Shown: one piece after another, positions 16,540 to 23,488 of the stretch | Layout of the letters: each line of letters opens with the position of its first letter | Position numbering within the stretch: position 1 is the first letter of the stretch | DNA from: Pedobacter miscanthi | Lineage (GTDB): Bacteria; Bacteroidota; Bacteroidia; Sphingobacteriales; Sphingobacteriaceae | Length of the DNA stretch: 64,000 bases | Reading direction: 5' to 3' | Assembly (NCBI RefSeq): GCF_003315595.1 | Contig: NZ_QNQU01000003.1 | Span: 124,001 to 188,000, forward strand | Position numbers and translations under genes: made by a program | Notes under the pieces: generated by a model | The model's input: the letters and a program-made list of their open reading frames with translations, nothing else | What the model was told of the DNA's origin: nothing | Database searches by the model: none

Positions 16540-16575
16540 AAATCCTCTTCAAAATTAATTGAAGAGGATTTTTCG
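16540..16575 (+). terminator. Rho-independent terminator
   Basis: Perfect 13-base stem AAATCCTCTTCAA (16540-16552) and TTGAAGAGGATTT (16559-16571) with a 6-base loop, then T-rich sequence. It probably ends the arginine operon/aminotransferase transcript. Confidence 0.8.
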
Positions 16576-16664
16576 TTTTACGCTCTGCGCAGAAACTACT
16601 TCGACCTGTATAGGTTTTATTTAATAATCGTTAAATTTGTATATTAGTTTAAAATCGCATTAAT

Positions 16665-16871
16665 ATGGAAACTTACCTTGTACATCCCGATAAAATACAA
16701 GAAAAAGCTTTAAAGGCATTTCTTAAAGCTTTAGAGGTTCCTTATGAGATAAAAAAAGGTCATGATTTGCCAGAGCATGTGGTAGCAGGTATAAGAAAAG
16801 GACAAGATGATATCAAAGCGGGAAAAAGTTTTTCTTTAGAAGAGTTTAAGGAAAAAATTTCAACGATCTGA
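16665..16871 (+). CDS. DUF2683-like antitoxin
   Basis: A 68-residue protein starting METYLVHPDKIQEKALKAFL, with a strand-helix N-terminus and a C-terminal tail with SFSLEEFKEKIS. A close relative lies at 39141-39338 (METLIVHPENKAQLNAVKQV), there paired with a YoeB-type toxin. The stop overlaps the next start by one base (TGATG). Upstream TAAATTTG at 16632-16639 could be its promoter. Confidence 0.78.
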   Translation: METYLVHPDKIQEKALKAFLKALEVPYEIKKGHDLPEHVVAGIRKGQDDIKAGKSFSLEEFKEKISTI

Positions 16872-17161
16872 TGGGCTTGCCCGTTATCATATCGGAAACA
16901 GCATTAAAAACTTTTGAATCGATCTGCGCTCAGATACGTGAAAGACTAGGTGAAAAAGCAGTAAGTGATTTTAAAAAGAATACCATTAAAACTTTAGAAT
17001 TAATTGGCAATTCGCCATTCATCTATAAAGAAACGGAGTTAGATCCCAATATCCGGCAAGGATTAATTAAAAAGATTTCTTCTGTGTTTTACCAGATTAA
17101 ACCTGATCGCATAGAAGTTCTTTTCTTTTGGGATAATAGACAGGAACCGATGTTCTTTTAA
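16871..17161 (+). CDS. RelE/ParE-family toxin
   Basis: A 96-residue toxin-like protein: helix ETALKTFESICAQIRERLGEKAV, helix FKKNTIKTLELIGNSPF, then strands ending KKISSVFYQIKPDRIEVLFFWDNRQEP. This layout is the ParE/RelE plasmid-stabilisation fold, and the WDNRQ ending is common in that group. The gene starts on the last base of the antitoxin stop. Target is unknown. Confidence 0.82.
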   Translation: MGLPVIISETALKTFESICAQIRERLGEKAVSDFKKNTIKTLELIGNSPFIYKETELDPNIRQGLIKKISSVFYQIKPDRIEVLFFWDNRQEPMFF

Positions 17162-17205
17162 TTTTTATCTTCATACAAAAAACCTCACAGGTTTCTGCAA
17201 ATAAT

Positions 17206-17312
17206 CGTCATTTCGAGCGGAGTGCAACGCAGCCGAGAACCCGAAGGCTCGGCGAAGCAAAATCTATCTCGAGATAAATCTTTGCGCTCCGCGATGCTCC
17301 GGTCGAGATGAC
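17206..17312 (+). repeat. Dispersed repeat family 1 (CGTCATTTCGAGCG ... CGAGATGAC), copy 1
   Basis: Begins CGTCATTTCGAGCGG and ends GGTCGAGATGAC, near-complementary ends, with the palindromic core ATCTATCTCGAGATA. Four further copies lie in this window, always between genes. It could be a miniature inverted-repeat element or a REP-like sequence. Confidence 0.85.
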
Positions 17313-17332
17313 AACTATTAAAGCAAGTCGTC

Positions 17333-17360
17333 ACCCTGAACTTGTTTCAGGGTCTTTTTT
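17333..17360 (+). terminator. Hairpin with T-tract
   Basis: ACCCTGAA (17333-17340), loop CTTGT, TTCAGGGT (17346-17353), then CTTTTTT. It can end rightward transcripts such as the preceding toxin-antitoxin pair. The sequence may also belong to a dispersed repeat. Confidence 0.65.
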
Positions 17361-17460
17361 GCGAGATTAGATCTCTCCATTCCACTGCGTTTCAGGCGAG
17401 ATGACGGCATTTTTATTGGATTTTACTGTAGATTTAAGACCAAGGACTTTGGACTGAAGA

Positions 17461-18885
17461 CTAATCTTCCCTGCTCCCATCATCGGCCATTCGCACCATT
17501 TTCGGCTCAAATTTAGCCACCACATCAACCAGTTCTGTTTGTGCTGCCATCACCTTGTTAATGTCTTTATAAGCCATTGGTGCTTCATCTAAACCTGCAC
17601 CGATTAAGGTAACATTATGGTCCTTTAAAATCGCTTTCATATCTGATTTCGTAATCGATTGAAAGGCTTTCGAACGACTCATTGCACGTCCGGCACCATG
17701 CGACGCCGAGTTGGTGGCGCTTGTTTCGCCCTTACCGCGCACCAAAAAGCCTGGAGCCGTCATACTTCCCGGAATAATCCCCATTACACCTTTGCCAGCT
17801 GGGGTAGCGCCTTTTCGGTGAACAATTACTTCTTCACCTTCAAACGTCTCTTTCCAGGCAAAATTATGGTGGTTTTCTACTTTGGCTAAAACTTTTGCGC
17901 CAATAGCCTTCGTTAATCTTTTATGGATCACTTCATGGCAAGCTGAGGCATAATCCCCGGCGAGGTTCATTGCGATCCAATATTCTTGCCCTTCAGCTTT
18001 ATTCATATCCAGATAAGCCAGGTTTACAGCTTCTTTAGGGAGTTTACAAATCTCTTTTGCCAGTTTGGTATAATGATCAGCAACGGTAGCTCCAAAACCA
18101 CGCGAACCAGAGTGGGTTAACAAAGCCACGTAACGGCCTTTATCAATGTTCAAAACTTCATCCCGTTCTGCAAAATCAATAATCCCCCATTCTACAAAGT
18201 GGTTACCGCCACCCGAAGTACCCAATTGTGCCCAGGCTTTTCCATGTAAGTTTTTAAGAAAAGGAGTAGAGTTAAACGCTTCATCTTCTAAAACTTCGTG
18301 ATCGGCTCTTTCATTGCCTTTAAAATTCTGACCTGCACCAAATTTGGTAAACGCAATTAACTCTCTTTTGTACATCGCATCTTTCCCGAAATAATGTTTT
18401 TCAGGAATATCGAAAATACTCAAAGCCATCCGGCAACCGATATCTACACCTACACCGTACGGAATAATTGCATTTCTGGTTGCCAGAACACCACCGATGG
18501 GCAAACCATAACCTTGGTGCGCATCAGGCATTAAAGCACCTGCAACCGAAACCGGTAGTTTCATGGCAATATCCATTTGGTTTCGAGCACCTTCTTCAAT
18601 ATAATCCGCGCCGAAAACGGAATAATCTTTAGCGTCGCTGATCAGTTCGATAGTTCCATCCGGTTTTGGGTTGGCTTCTTCCATCACGGCTGTTGCCAAC
18701 GTATTCAACACTTCATCATCCAGAAAACTTTCGGGATAATCTTTTACTTTTTTAAATAAGGCCAATAATTCTTTTTCTTCAGTATCCGCAAAATTTTCTT
18801 TCAGAATATCTAAAGCTAAACCTACTATTTTTCCTTCGGCATAACCTATTTCTATCAGGTTGTTACCTGTTATGTTGTTGCTCAT
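17461..18885 (-). CDS. rtcB: RtcB-type RNA ligase
   Basis: Joins RNA 3-prime phosphate or 2,3-cyclic phosphate ends to 5-prime hydroxyl ends using GTP and manganese. All signature blocks are present in 474 residues: GVGVDIGCRM (D148, C151), GGGNHFVEWG (N228, H229), LTHSGSRGFG (H258), VENHHNFAW (H339/H340) and SASHGAGRAM, whose His396 matches the guanylylated residue. It is the distal gene of an island with Ro60, Y-like RNAs and RlaP genes, the classic company of RNA-repair operons. Its start is 12 bases after the preceding stop, so cotranscription is likely. Confidence 0.95.
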   Translation of the reverse strand: MSNNITGNNLIEIGYAEGKIVGLALDILKENFADTEEKELLALFKKVKDYPESFLDDEVLNTLATAVMEEANPKPDGTIELISDAKDYSVFGADYIEEGARNQMDIAMKLPVSVAGALMPDAHQGYGLPIGGVLATRNAIIPYGVGVDIGCRMALSIFDIPEKHYFGKDAMYKRELIAFTKFGAGQNFKGNERADHEVLEDEAFNSTPFLKNLHGKAWAQLGTSGGGNHFVEWGIIDFAERDEVLNIDKGRYVALLTHSGSRGFGATVADHYTKLAKEICKLPKEAVNLAYLDMNKAEGQEYWIAMNLAGDYASACHEVIHKRLTKAIGAKVLAKVENHHNFAWKETFEGEEVIVHRKGATPAGKGVMGIIPGSMTAPGFLVRGKGETSATNSASHGAGRAMSRSKAFQSITKSDMKAILKDHNVTLIGAGLDEAPMAYKDINKVMAAQTELVDVVAKFEPKMVRMADDGSRED

Positions 18886-18896
18886 TGTTTTGTTTT

Positions 18897-19958
18897 TTAA
18901 TTGGCATATAGTTCTGTTCTCGTCTTTACAAGTAAAGATTCGATCAGTGTTGCATCCGGTTTTTCCTGAAGTTTGCTTTTTGCCGTTTCTTTTTCTATTT
19001 GCAGCATCAGATCCTCTGCCATTTTTAATATTTCATCGTATTCAAATCCGCCATTTTTTATAGATAAAAGTTCCTCGCGGTTTTGCCGTTTTACGCTAAG
19101 TTTTCCATTACGTACAATTTCAAGCGCTACCTGAAGCAGCCTGATGGTGTGCATCAGGTTTTTGGCATCATAATCTTTACCGTGACTTTTGTTTGTTGAA
19201 TACCGTACTTCATTCCGTTTTTCTACCCATTCCCAATATTCGCTATGCTCTTTACAGTAGGATGAATAACTATCCTGATTGAAGAAGAGATAGGCAATTT
19301 CTTTTTCCCCGGCAGGTATTGATGATACGGAGACTTCGTTAGCAGTTTCTTTATTTGCAATCCCTTTATAATTAAATTTCTTTTCTGCATCATGAAATAG
19401 AGCATAAAGATTTTTAGTGTTCGGAATTTTCGCTAATCCGCAATCTGCCTGCGAAACACCGTTTCTTGTAAGCCAGCTTTTAGCTTTTACTGAAGAGTAA
19501 TTAATCGTAATGAAACAAAAATCCAAAACTGTTTTCCTTCTCTTTGGCATTGGGTTTAAAATTTTCTTATTTAAACCTTTTGCTTTTCTAATCTGGGTTA
19601 ATGCATATCCGCCAAAAGTATCTTTACAGAGCTTGGATAAAATAAGGTCTATATTGAATTTATCCATTATCGGATTCTTGTACAGGATGCATTCTTCTGG
19701 CGTAGCTAAAATTTCTACAATGTTGGGATTGTTCTTAATCAGTAATTCAACAAATCGGCCGATTTCATAATATACTTCGTCGTTGCTTTCATTACTGATC
19801 TGAGGAATATACTTCAAACCAAAAAACATTTCTTTTGGCATATAATATATTCCTTTAATATCAGTGTCTGATTGTGGCGTATCCAATCCGTAAGCCTTGC
19901 TACCGCTTAAACATTCAAATAAAAGCAGGTTTTGATCTTTTAAATCTTTAATGGTCAT
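18897..19958 (-). CDS. RlaP-type nucleotidyltransferase 1
   Basis: A DNA-polymerase-beta superfamily nucleotidyltransferase of the RlaP group. The active-site motif is SGSKAYGLDTPQSDTDIKG, with Gly-Ser and the paired aspartates of SDTD, followed by GIYYMPKEMFFG. RlaP proteins accompany RtcB and Ro60 in bacterial RNA-repair loci; their exact reaction is not settled. ATG 19958 (MTIKDLKDQN) is chosen; the frame is open to 20006, but that adds 16 residues inside the preceding gene. With this start it overlaps gene 2 by 11 bases. It is distantly paralogous to the next gene upstream. Confidence 0.85.
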   Translation of the reverse strand: MTIKDLKDQNLLLFECLSGSKAYGLDTPQSDTDIKGIYYMPKEMFFGLKYIPQISNESNDEVYYEIGRFVELLIKNNPNIVEILATPEECILYKNPIMDKFNIDLILSKLCKDTFGGYALTQIRKAKGLNKKILNPMPKRRKTVLDFCFITINYSSVKAKSWLTRNGVSQADCGLAKIPNTKNLYALFHDAEKKFNYKGIANKETANEVSVSSIPAGEKEIAYLFFNQDSYSSYCKEHSEYWEWVEKRNEVRYSTNKSHGKDYDAKNLMHTIRLLQVALEIVRNGKLSVKRQNREELLSIKNGGFEYDEILKMAEDLMLQIEKETAKSKLQEKPDATLIESLLVKTRTELYAN

Positions 19959-20709
19959 AACGGCTAATTGTGTTTCTAAAAAAGACATCGAGCATTTCGT
20001 TTTCAAAACTTTCTTTTGGTAAAACTTTGGCTCCTTCGGTACATTTTTTTAATTCATCATCGATATACTTACTCAATTCAGGATCTATCTTGATGACAAA
20101 TCCTTCGGCAGAAGTCGATTTTAGTGTGATTAAATCCTTTACCAATTTTTGAAGCTGTGCTGGCATCAGGGTTAAAAGCGGACCTATGGTCATTGGTGAA
20201 ATTGTATTTTTCTCCAGGCACCATTTTGCCGAAAGTAAAGAACGAAGTACATAAAAAAGCTTTTTGATCTTGATTTCGTTGCCATTTGTTACGGTTTCCA
20301 ATGCGCCATGTGCTATTCCTAAATAGTGGTTGACATTCGTTTTCCTGTAGAAATAAGATTGGCACAATGCCCATAATTCATCCCTGAAATGAGCCTGTTC
20401 TCCGTAAACAATGGGCGACTGTAGCCATTCGAAAGGAGTAGTGTTCGATTTACGGATTAATTTAAGCACCTTTTTTATATCCCAACCATATATATCTAAC
20501 TCGTCATTGATCGGAAAACCAAGATGATCGTCTTTTTGCGAAACGGAAAGATAATAATTAAGTGGACGTACATAGATAAAACGGACATCGAAATCGCTAT
20601 CGGGTGATGGAAATTCCCATCCACGGCTTCCTGATTCGCAGGAAAATAATATTTTGATATTGTTAGATCGTTCTATTTCTGCAAGCTTGTTTATGATGGT
20701 GGTTTTCAT
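19948..20709 (-). CDS. RlaP-type nucleotidyltransferase 2
   Basis: A 253-residue nucleotidyltransferase with the motif SCESGSRGWEFPSPDSDFDVRF (about residues 23-44): Gly-Ser then SDFD. The following IYVRPLNYYLSV and the DELDIYGWDIKKVLKLI block match the RlaP/YcgL-like group. It is the first protein gene after the small-RNA array and overlaps the second nucleotidyltransferase gene. Two side-by-side paralogues suggest division of labour, for example on different RNA ends, but this is inference. Confidence 0.87.
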   Translation of the reverse strand: MKTTIINKLAEIERSNNIKILFSCESGSRGWEFPSPDSDFDVRFIYVRPLNYYLSVSQKDDHLGFPINDELDIYGWDIKKVLKLIRKSNTTPFEWLQSPIVYGEQAHFRDELWALCQSYFYRKTNVNHYLGIAHGALETVTNGNEIKIKKLFYVLRSLLSAKWCLEKNTISPMTIGPLLTLMPAQLQKLVKDLITLKSTSAEGFVIKIDPELSKYIDDELKKCTEGAKVLPKESFENEMLDVFFRNTISRYDH

Positions 20710-20726
20710 TTTATTTTCTAATTAAT

Positions 20727-20760
20727 CCCCGTCAGGCAACATGCACCTGGCCGAGGGGTT
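20727..20760 (-). other. Stem-loop between the RNA array and the RlaP genes
   Basis: On the minus strand CCCC and GGGG ends enclose inner arms CAGG/CCTG. Similar GGGGTTT-bordered hairpins precede unit A (21651-21675) and lie between units A and B (21423-21446). It could be a processing or attenuation site between RNA and protein genes; it has no clear U-tract. Confidence 0.4.
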
Positions 20761-20783
20761 TCTAAATTTAGTTCATTTTAATT

Positions 20784-20853
20784 AATGAGGCGATAAGGGA
20801 AAAATGTATTGATTCTAATTTGGACGAAGTAACATTTTTCAACGGCACCCATT
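20784..20853 (-). ncRNA. Y-like RNA unit F, minimal, no tRNA module
   Basis: On the minus strand, outer stem AAUGGG/CUCAUU, 7-nt loop strand UGCCGUU, inner stem GAAAAAUGU/ACAUUUUUC (perfect), then UACUUCG; the opposite loop strand is the 9-nt CCUUAUCGC. The layout equals that of units A-E, but the inner stem closes on about 24 nt with no T- or D-arm. It could be a Ro60-binding stem that has lost or never had the tRNA-like module. Confidence 0.5.
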
Positions 20854-20872
20854 TTTTGAGAGCGCGTAAATT

Positions 20873-20968
20873 TTAAGAGCAATACTGGCAAGTGTGTATT
20901 TACTAGCAGGATTCGAACCTGCACTATATTCAATCAATCGACGTAACACTTGCACAACGGCATCTTAA
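20873..20968 (-). ncRNA. Y-like RNA unit E, T-arm only
   Basis: Outer stem UUAAGA/UCUUAA, loop UGCCGUU, inner stem GCAAGUGU/ACACUUGC, then UACGUCG; the opposing 9-nt strand is CAGUAUUGC. Between the stems lies a canonical T-arm, GCAGG-UUCGAAU-CCUGC, with no recognisable D-arm or acceptor. It is 96 nt, shorter than A-D. Gene finders could mistake the T-arm for a tRNA. Confidence 0.6.
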
Positions 20969-20978
20969 TTTTTTAATT

Positions 20979-21113
20979 AACAGAAGCAAAAAGCAACAAA
21001 AGTTTATGGGGCTTGTCGTGCCGGAGTCGAACCGGATAATCTTGCTGGTTTTACAACTTCATTATTCCTCCCCTCAATTGCGACGAAGTAACTCTTGTTT
21101 ACGGCATCCTGTT
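20979..21113 (-). ncRNA. Y-like RNA unit D, degenerate tRNA module
   Basis: Outer stem AACAGGA/UUCUGUU (one G-U), loop UGCCGUA, inner stem AACAAGAG/CUUUUGUU (one G-U), then UUACUUCG; the opposing strand is GCUUUUUGC. A T-arm, CCGG-UUCGACU-CCGG, is clear. A D-arm is not recognisable, and the segment before the T-arm is longer than in other units. GGGG and CCCC tracts could pair across it. Confidence 0.6.
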
Positions 21114-21122
21114 TTTATTATA

Positions 21123-21253
21123 GATAAGGCAATTAGTGATAAAAGACATTTCCCCATGTTCTAAAACTTAAACTATTCTGCGTTAGCAGAAGCTGGAATT
21201 GAATCAGCATCCTGGGCTTGAATCCGAAGTAACTTTTATCTACGGCACTTATC
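21123..21253 (-). ncRNA. Y-like RNA unit C with permuted tRNA-like module
   Basis: Outer stem GAUAAG/CUUAUC, loop UGCCGUA, inner stem GAUAAAAG/CUUUUAUC (perfect), then UUACUUCG; the opposing strand is ACUAAUUGC. Inside, a T-arm-like hairpin GCUG...CAGC comes first. It is followed by UUCUGC-UAAC-GCAGAA, an acceptor-like stem closed by a 4-nt loop, and then a D-arm-like AGUUUAAGUUUUAGAAC. The order is T, acceptor, D, a circular permutation of tRNA. CCCA/UGGG could form an anticodon-stem analogue. Confidence 0.72.
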
Positions 21254-21265
21254 AATATTTTATTA

Positions 21266-21400
21266 AGCAAGGTAAAAGGCAAAAAGAGACTATTTTCCTG
21301 CTCTAACCAATTGAGCTATTCTATTTTATAAGAAGTAGGATTCGAACCTACAACCCGGGTATCCCTAAATACGAAGTAACTCTTTTTTACGACACTTGCT
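21266..21400 (-). ncRNA. Y-like RNA unit B with permuted tRNA-like module
   Basis: Outer stem AGCAAG/CUUGCU, loop UGUCGUA, inner stem AAAAAGAG/CUCUUUUU, then UUACUUCG; the opposing strand is GCCUUUUAC. The module has T-arm GUAGG-UUCGAAU-CCUAC, then UUCUUAU and AUAGAA strands as an imperfect acceptor stem with a short loop, then a canonical D-arm AGCUCAAUUGGUUAGAGC. Close in sequence to unit A, so a recent duplication. Confidence 0.75.
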
Positions 21401-21422
21401 GATCTTTAAATTTCTTTCAAAT

Positions 21423-21446
21423 TCCCACAGTCAAAATGTTGCGGGA
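21423..21446 (-). other. Hairpin between Y-like units B and A
   Basis: Arms TCCCACA and TGCGGGA (one mismatch) around an 8-9-base loop, bordered by GGGGTTTTT on the plus strand. Same kind as the hairpin at 21651-21675, supporting tandem duplication of hairpin plus RNA unit. Confidence 0.5.
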
Positions 21447-21500
21447 GGGGTTTTTAATGTAATTCATGCTTTTAATACTTTAATATTTTTTGTTTATTAG

Positions 21501-21629
21501 AGCAAGGTAAAAGGCAAAAAGAGACTGTTTCCTGCTCTACCACTGAGCTACCCATTTTCATGGGGCAGGATTCGAACCTGCGACACGGGCATTAAGAGTG
21601 CGAAGTAACTCTTCTTTACGACACTTGCT
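21501..21629 (-). ncRNA. Y-like RNA unit A with permuted tRNA-like module
   Basis: Outer stem AGCAAG/CUUGCU, loop UGUCGUA, inner stem AAGAAGAG/CUCUUUUU (one G-U), then UUACUUCG; the opposing strand is GCCUUUUAC. The module carries T-arm GCAGG-UUCGAAU-CCUGC, an acceptor-like hairpin CCCAU-GAAA-AUGGG with a GAAA tetraloop, and a D-arm GCUCAGUGGUAGAGC. T-arm before D-arm with joined acceptor strands is the circular permutation expected of YrlA-type Y RNAs, which mimic tRNA. First unit after the Ro60 gene. Confidence 0.78.
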
Positions 21630-21650
21630 TTTTCTTTAATTTCTTTTAAA

Positions 21651-21675
21651 CTCCCGCAACTAAATATTGCGGGAG
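21651..21675 (-). other. Stem-loop between the Ro60 gene and the RNA array
   Basis: Perfect 9-base stem CTCCCGCAA/TTGCGGGAG with a 7-base loop, starting five bases past the Ro60 stop. With no strong U-tract, it may separate or protect the Ro60 mRNA end from the processed Y-like RNAs rather than stop transcription. Confidence 0.6.
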
Positions 21676-21679
21676 GGGT

Positions 21680-23198
21680 TTACATTGTAATCTGATTTAT
21701 TTTTTCTAAAGCAGATTTGGTATCTTCCATTGCTGAAAGGATATCGAAAATTTTGTCCGACCATCCTGCCAAAAGGTAAACATCATTCTTTTGTATATCT
21801 AAAGGCAGTTTACCATAACCTGAAAGATCGAATAAGTATAACTTTGCATCCGGAGCAATTTTTTTATAATTAGTCCATGATGTGGCGAACGAATGACTGG
21901 TATGATTACTGTTCCACATTTGTGTATCGGTAAATAACATCACTTTATCAACCACTTCTCTCTTTTTAATCAGGCTTTCAATAACCAGATGTCCGTTTGT
22001 TGAGTAACCCACTTCACCTTCTCTTCTATAGTACTCCTGAACGTTTGCCAAAACATTTCTTTTTGGCATATTGATTATTTTCCAGGTATCGCCAAACATA
22101 CCTGATACCACATTTTTGCATTGCGATTGTAATAACATCGCCAACATTAATCCGATATCGTATAAAAATACCGAGCTTTTTGGCGAAATGGCATGTTGCA
22201 TGGAACCTGATACATCGCAGGCAATCACTACCGAAGTATTAATGCCAAAACCTTTAATGTTTTTTGCACTGTACATTACTGCATCTTCAAGCGCATCCAA
22301 TATAACCGAAGTGTATTTCGACTTCATCACCTTGATCTCACGATAAGCTGATAAAAACCTGAATGGTAATTGCTTCGAGCTTAAAACTGCTTTTTCATTT
22401 GATAAATAAGCACAGATCATTTCAATATGGCTGCCTGATACATTGGCTTCCAAAATGTTGCGCAGGTTTCTCAACAAGGCCATGTAACCAATTTTTTTGC
22501 TTTCGATCATTTCTTCCCATTTCCTGGTAAAGGCCAAGGCTCTGGCAGATTCGTTTTCAAATCTGTTTTTACCCAGGGCCGAAAGCTCCGTTTCCCAGGT
22601 ATAGGGTGTAGCTAAACTATCAGATGCTATTTTGTTAAATATCAATTGTTGGTTGGCATCTTTAGCTTTAGGATGTACCAGAAACAAAGCATCTTTTAGC
22701 TTCACCTCGGCGTTTCTATTGTATTTAGCAAATTGATACTCATCAAAATTGTTAAAAGATGCCACCAAACCTTTTTGTATTTGTTTGGAAAGCTTGTTCA
22801 ACTTTTTAGTTTGAGTCCGCTCGTTTGCAATTTGATAGTAAGCCAATAACTCAGTAATTTCATCGGCACGTAGAACAACCCTGTTTACCGTTTTGCTCAC
22901 GATCGAATTACCAGATGTTTTTTTTTGCCAGCTCTACTGATAAAACCATTGGTATTGATCTCAAATTCATCTCAGTTCTGGCGTAAACAGCCAATCTTGA
23001 TATAAATTCAGGATTGCATTTCTCAATTAAAGTCTTAATTCTCTCCAGCCTGCTGTTGCCTGCCTCGTAAAACGAATCGTTCAATCCTGTTGTAACAACT
23101 GCAGTATACAGTTCCATTTCAGGACTCATTAGATATGCTTTCGCACCCTCATGATTTGTTGTTACCTGTGTGTTCCTGTTAAAAAAATTGAATTTCAT
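21680..23198 (-). pseudogene. Ro60/TROVE RNA-binding protein gene, split by a frameshift in an A9 run
   Basis: Two frames make one Ro60 orthologue. The first 93 residues (from ATG 23198) hold the TROVE N-terminus, EFISRLAVYARTEMNLRSIP. The rest, read from about 22915, holds further TROVE helices and a C-terminal vWA domain with the MIDAS motif ACDVSGSMQ and VMLFTDTQMW. One A less in the A9 run of the coding strand (plus-strand T9 at 22918-22926) fuses them into about 505 residues, the normal size. Ro60 is a ring protein binding Y RNAs and misfolded RNA. The break may be real decay, slippage-dependent expression or a homopolymer error. The GTG at 22900 is not a credible separate start. Confidence 0.85.
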
Positions 23199-23239
23199 AA
23201 TCGTTTTAATTAAGTGTTTAATCTTTTGTTTTATCAGTG

Positions 23240-23269
23240 CAAATATCTTTGCCGTTCTGACATTACAAA
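23240..23269 (-). promoter_or_regulatory. Candidate promoter of the Ro60/Y-RNA/RlaP/RtcB operon
   Basis: Read leftwards: TTTG (23266-23269), 18 bases, then GATATTTG (23240-23247), one mismatch from TAnnTTTG. It puts a start about 35 bases ahead of the Ro60 ATG. The inverted repeat at 23283-23303 sits just upstream of the -33 element. Confidence 0.45.
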
Positions 23270-23282
23270 GATGCCACCACCA

Positions 23283-23303
23283 CTACGCAGCCGATTTGCG
23301 TAG
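23283..23303. promoter_or_regulatory. Inverted-repeat operator 1
   Basis: CTACGCA-N7-TGCGTAG, perfectly symmetrical. Matches operator 2 at 23395-23415. It lies upstream of the leftward -33 box, a position compatible with activation of the repair operon by the divergent WYL regulator. Confidence 0.65.
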
Positions 23304-23394
23304 CGAAAAATACTTTATGGTTTTTTAATTAACTGACTGATTGTTAATTAAATAAATTTTATTTTTCCCTCAGAATATTTGTTTTTATTATGAT

Positions 23395-23415
23395 CTGCGC
23401 AATTGTATTGCGTAG
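23395..23415. promoter_or_regulatory. Inverted-repeat operator 2, overlapping the WYL gene promoter
   Basis: CTGCGCA-N7-TGCGTAG, one transition away from operator 1 and with the same spacing. The TTG at 23408-23410 and TATATTTA at 23432-23439 (21-base gap) form a likely rightward promoter whose -33 lies in the right arm, a position suggesting autorepression. Confidence 0.62.
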
Positions 23416-23488
23416 ATGTTAAGCACTTTCGTATATTTAGGTTAAAGAAATCATCAGATTTTTGATAAAAACTTAACATCGCTGTAAA

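Noticed and set aside
16417..16647. A 76-codon ORF after the aminotransferase gene
   Set aside because: It spans a dispersed repeat and a terminator hairpin, and its translation looks random.
20873..21629. Ordinary tRNA genes, suggested by several T-arms and D-arms
   Set aside because: T-arm precedes D-arm on the RNA strand, no anticodon arm is placed correctly, and acceptor strands are joined by a loop. They fit permuted tRNA-like Y RNAs, not tRNAs.
21680..22900. A separate 406-residue gene starting at GTG 22900
   Set aside because: Its start lies inside the TROVE fold and it joins the upstream frame by a one-base change, so both are parts of one Ro60 gene.
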